The notes beneath the pieces were generated by a model that saw only the letters and a list, made by a program, of their open reading frames with translations, had not been told where the DNA came from and did no database searches. The position numbers and the translations under genes were made by a program. Shown here piece by piece: positions 62,643 to 64,000 of a stretch of DNA of 64,000 nt; position 1 is the stretch's first letter; every line of letters begins with the position of its first letter. The DNA comes from Geoglobus acetivorans (lineage in GTDB: Archaea > Halobacteriota > Archaeoglobi > Archaeoglobales > Archaeoglobaceae): positions 1,054,001-1,118,000 of the forward strand of contig NZ_CP009552.1 in the NCBI RefSeq assembly GCF_000789255.1, given 5' to 3'.

Positions 62643-63677
62643 ATGAGGACCATCCTGTGGGAAAATAATGCCATAAAGCTGATTGATCAGAGAAAACTGC
62701 CGGATACTTTCGAAGTTCTGGAGTGCAGGAACGTGGTTGAGCTGGGAGAGGCGATCAAAACACTGGCAGTCAGGGGTGCCCCCGCCCTTGAAGCTGCAGG
62801 CGGATATGGTGTAGCTCTCGCAGCCTTCGAAAGAGACTTTACGAGCGTTGAGGAGGTTAAAGAGCATATCAAAAAAAGGGCAGAATACCTTGCATCCACA
62901 CGACCCACGGCGGTAAACCTCTTTGTCGGTATCGAGAGGGTGCTGAAAGAGGCACTGAAGGGTGAAAGCGTTGAGGAGGTCAGAGAGCTGGCGCTAAAAG
63001 AGGCAGAGAGGATCGCCGATGAAGACGTTGAAAGGAACAAGAAAATGGGCAGAATTGGTGCGGAGCTTTTTGAAGATGGAGACTCCATTCTGACAATATG
63101 CAATACGGGAAGCCTTGCTACCGTTTACTGGGGCACCGCTCTGGGAGTGATAAGAAGTGCAGTCGAGGAGGGAAAGAAAATCAGGGTTTATGCGTGTGAG
63201 ACAAGGCCCCTCAACCAGGGTTCGAGGCTTACGACCTGGGAGCTGATGCAGGACGGAATAGACGTAACCCTGATTACCGACAGCATGGCGGGAATAGTCA
63301 TGCAGAAGGGTATGGTCAACAAGGTTATCGCCGGAGCGGACAGAATCGTCAGAGATGCCGTGTTCAACAAAATTGGAACATACACGCTGGCGGTGCTGGC
63401 AAAACACCATGGCATCCCGTTCTACATCGCAGCGCCAAAAACAACCTTCGACTGGAGCAAGAAAGCAGACGACGTCAAAATAGAAGAGAGAAGTAGAGAT
63501 GAGATCATCTACTGCAACGTCAAATGCGGAAAAACTCTGATGGCTCCTCAAGACGTGAAGGTATACAACCCTGCATTTGATCCAACCCCTCTCGAACTGG
63601 TATCCGCAATAATCACTGAATACGGAATAATACGCCCCCCATATGACAGAAACGTTCCCGAAATTTTAAAACTCTAA
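62643..63677 (+). CDS. mtnA: S-methyl-5-thioribose-1-phosphate isomerase (MtnA)/aIF2B-like
   Basis: 344 residues from ATG 62643. A TATA element (GGATATATAG, 62611-62620) is about 26 nt upstream, giving a leaderless mRNA, so the upstream ATG at 62631 is less likely. Core motifs TLAVRGAPALEAAGGYGVAL, CNTGSLATVYWGTALG, CETRPLNQGSRLTTWEL and GADRIVRDAVFNKIGTYTLAV are diagnostic of MtnA (catalytic Cys and Asp). It serves methionine salvage or, in archaea, ribose-phosphate recycling. Confidence 0.95.
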   Translation: MRTILWENNAIKLIDQRKLPDTFEVLECRNVVELGEAIKTLAVRGAPALEAAGGYGVALAAFERDFTSVEEVKEHIKKRAEYLASTRPTAVNLFVGIERVLKEALKGESVEEVRELALKEAERIADEDVERNKKMGRIGAELFEDGDSILTICNTGSLATVYWGTALGVIRSAVEEGKKIRVYACETRPLNQGSRLTTWELMQDGIDVTLITDSMAGIVMQKGMVNKVIAGADRIVRDAVFNKIGTYTLAVLAKHHGIPFYIAAPKTTFDWSKKADDVKIEERSRDEIIYCNVKCGKTLMAPQDVKVYNPAFDPTPLELVSAIITEYGIIRPPYDRNVPEILKL

Positions 63678-63684
63678 ATATTTT

Positions 63685-64000
63685 TCAGCATCTTCTGCAT
63701 TCCATTGCTTCGCTGACATCCACCGGATACTCGGCAGTCAGGCATGCGAGACACAGTTCGCCTTTTTCCAGCCCAACTGCCTCAATCAACCCGTCAAGGC
63801 TTAAATAGGCAAGTGAATCCGCATTTATCTCCTTTCGTATTTCTTCAACTTCCCTGTTAGAGGCGATAAGCTCCTCCCTTGTTGACATGTCTATGCCAAA
63901 ATAGCACGGAGAAATTATCGGTGGGCTGCCAACTCTGAAGTGCACCTCTCTCGCCCCAGCACTTCGGACCATATCGACGATTTTTCTGCTGGTTGTGCCT
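63685..64000 (-). CDS. purF: Amidophosphoribosyltransferase PurF, C-terminal part
   Basis: The frame is open to the right edge. It reads [28 protein letters not shown], then [15 protein letters not shown], then [14 protein letters not shown] at the C-terminus, typical of PurF with cysteine ligands of the [4Fe-4S] cluster. The enzyme makes phosphoribosylamine for purines. The N-terminal glutaminase half lies beyond the window. Convergent with mtnA. Confidence 0.95.
   Translation of the reverse strand, partial: GTTSRKIVDMVRSAGAREVHFRVGSPPIISPCYFGIDMSTREELIASNREVEEIRKEINADSLAYLSLDGLIEAVGLEKGELCLACLTAEYPVDVSEAMECRRC

Overview
The window is chromosomal DNA of a hyperthermophilic euryarchaeon, almost certainly of the order Archaeoglobales. 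The evidence is the thermosome, Orc1/Cdc6, FEN-1, aIF5B, archaeal ribosomal proteins, short TATA/BRE promoters, a tRNA-Trp intron carrying box C/D guides, and Archaeoglobus-like L7Ae, ferritin and homodimer-type EndA. The quinone-linked multiheme cytochrome locus and the complete hydrogenase maturation set would suit an iron-respiring, H2-using genus such as Geoglobus or Ferroglobus. That genus call is inference.

Layout. 1-3121: a divergent unknown gene, then a tight three-gene unit of an MreB/actin-like protein, a coiled-coil protein and a MinD/ParA ATPase. 3172-3307: intron-containing tRNA-Trp. 3500-7870: an AT-rich accessory island with a winged-helix regulator, membrane proteins, a SAP-like/PD-(D/E)XK nuclease, a HEPN-like protein, a frameshifted membrane gene, and a RelE toxin convergent with its likely antitoxin. 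8039-18854: crotonase, FGGY kinase, a box C/D sRNA, a large KamA-type radical SAM protein, an SF1 helicase, an EamA transporter, a lipoprotein and an Lhr-type helicase. 18849-24391: hypA-B-C-D divergent from hypF-E. 24429-26757: mevalonate kinase, isopentenyl phosphate kinase and slipin. 26779-31889: an RND exporter with a PGF-CTERM surface protein, a hotdog thioesterase and a divergent TrmB-type regulator. 31886-38301: a small winged-helix protein, RecJ-like DHH protein, thermosome, acyl-CoA dehydrogenase and CoA-transferase.

38521-39806: an accessory patch with a RelE pair, a broken ORF and the N-terminal stub of an SSV-type integrase reading into tRNA-Asn, which is the scar of an integrated element. 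39886-48595: tRNA-splicing EndA, a biotin carrier, THEP1 NTPase, Trm1, Cdc6, MoaB, FEN-1, a DRTGG protein, an OB-fold protein, a methyltransferase and S6e. 48700-51724: the conserved operon L7Ae-S28e-L24e-Ndk-aIF5B. 51856-52188: a decayed cyclo-ligase-like pseudogene. 52285-53418: ferritin and rubrerythrin. 53459-57145: IPP isomerase type 2, prenyl diphosphate synthase and GluRS. 57465-58432: SepF and ZPR1. 58416-62339: a five-gene cytochrome/NrfC/NrfD respiratory complex. 62643-64000: MtnA and the C-terminal end of PurF.

Links between genes. EndA at 39886 is the enzyme expected to excise the tRNA-Trp intron. L7Ae at 51724 is the core protein expected to bind the box C/D RNAs at 3214 and 10531. 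Four isoprenoid enzymes in two clusters (24429-25980 and 55117-57145) cover the archaeal mevalonate kinase / isopentenyl phosphate kinase route to prenyl lipids. The most promising little-described systems are the actin-like/coiled-coil/MinD unit and the cytochrome operon whose last protein joins a cytosolic zinc ribbon to a membrane-anchored decaheme domain.
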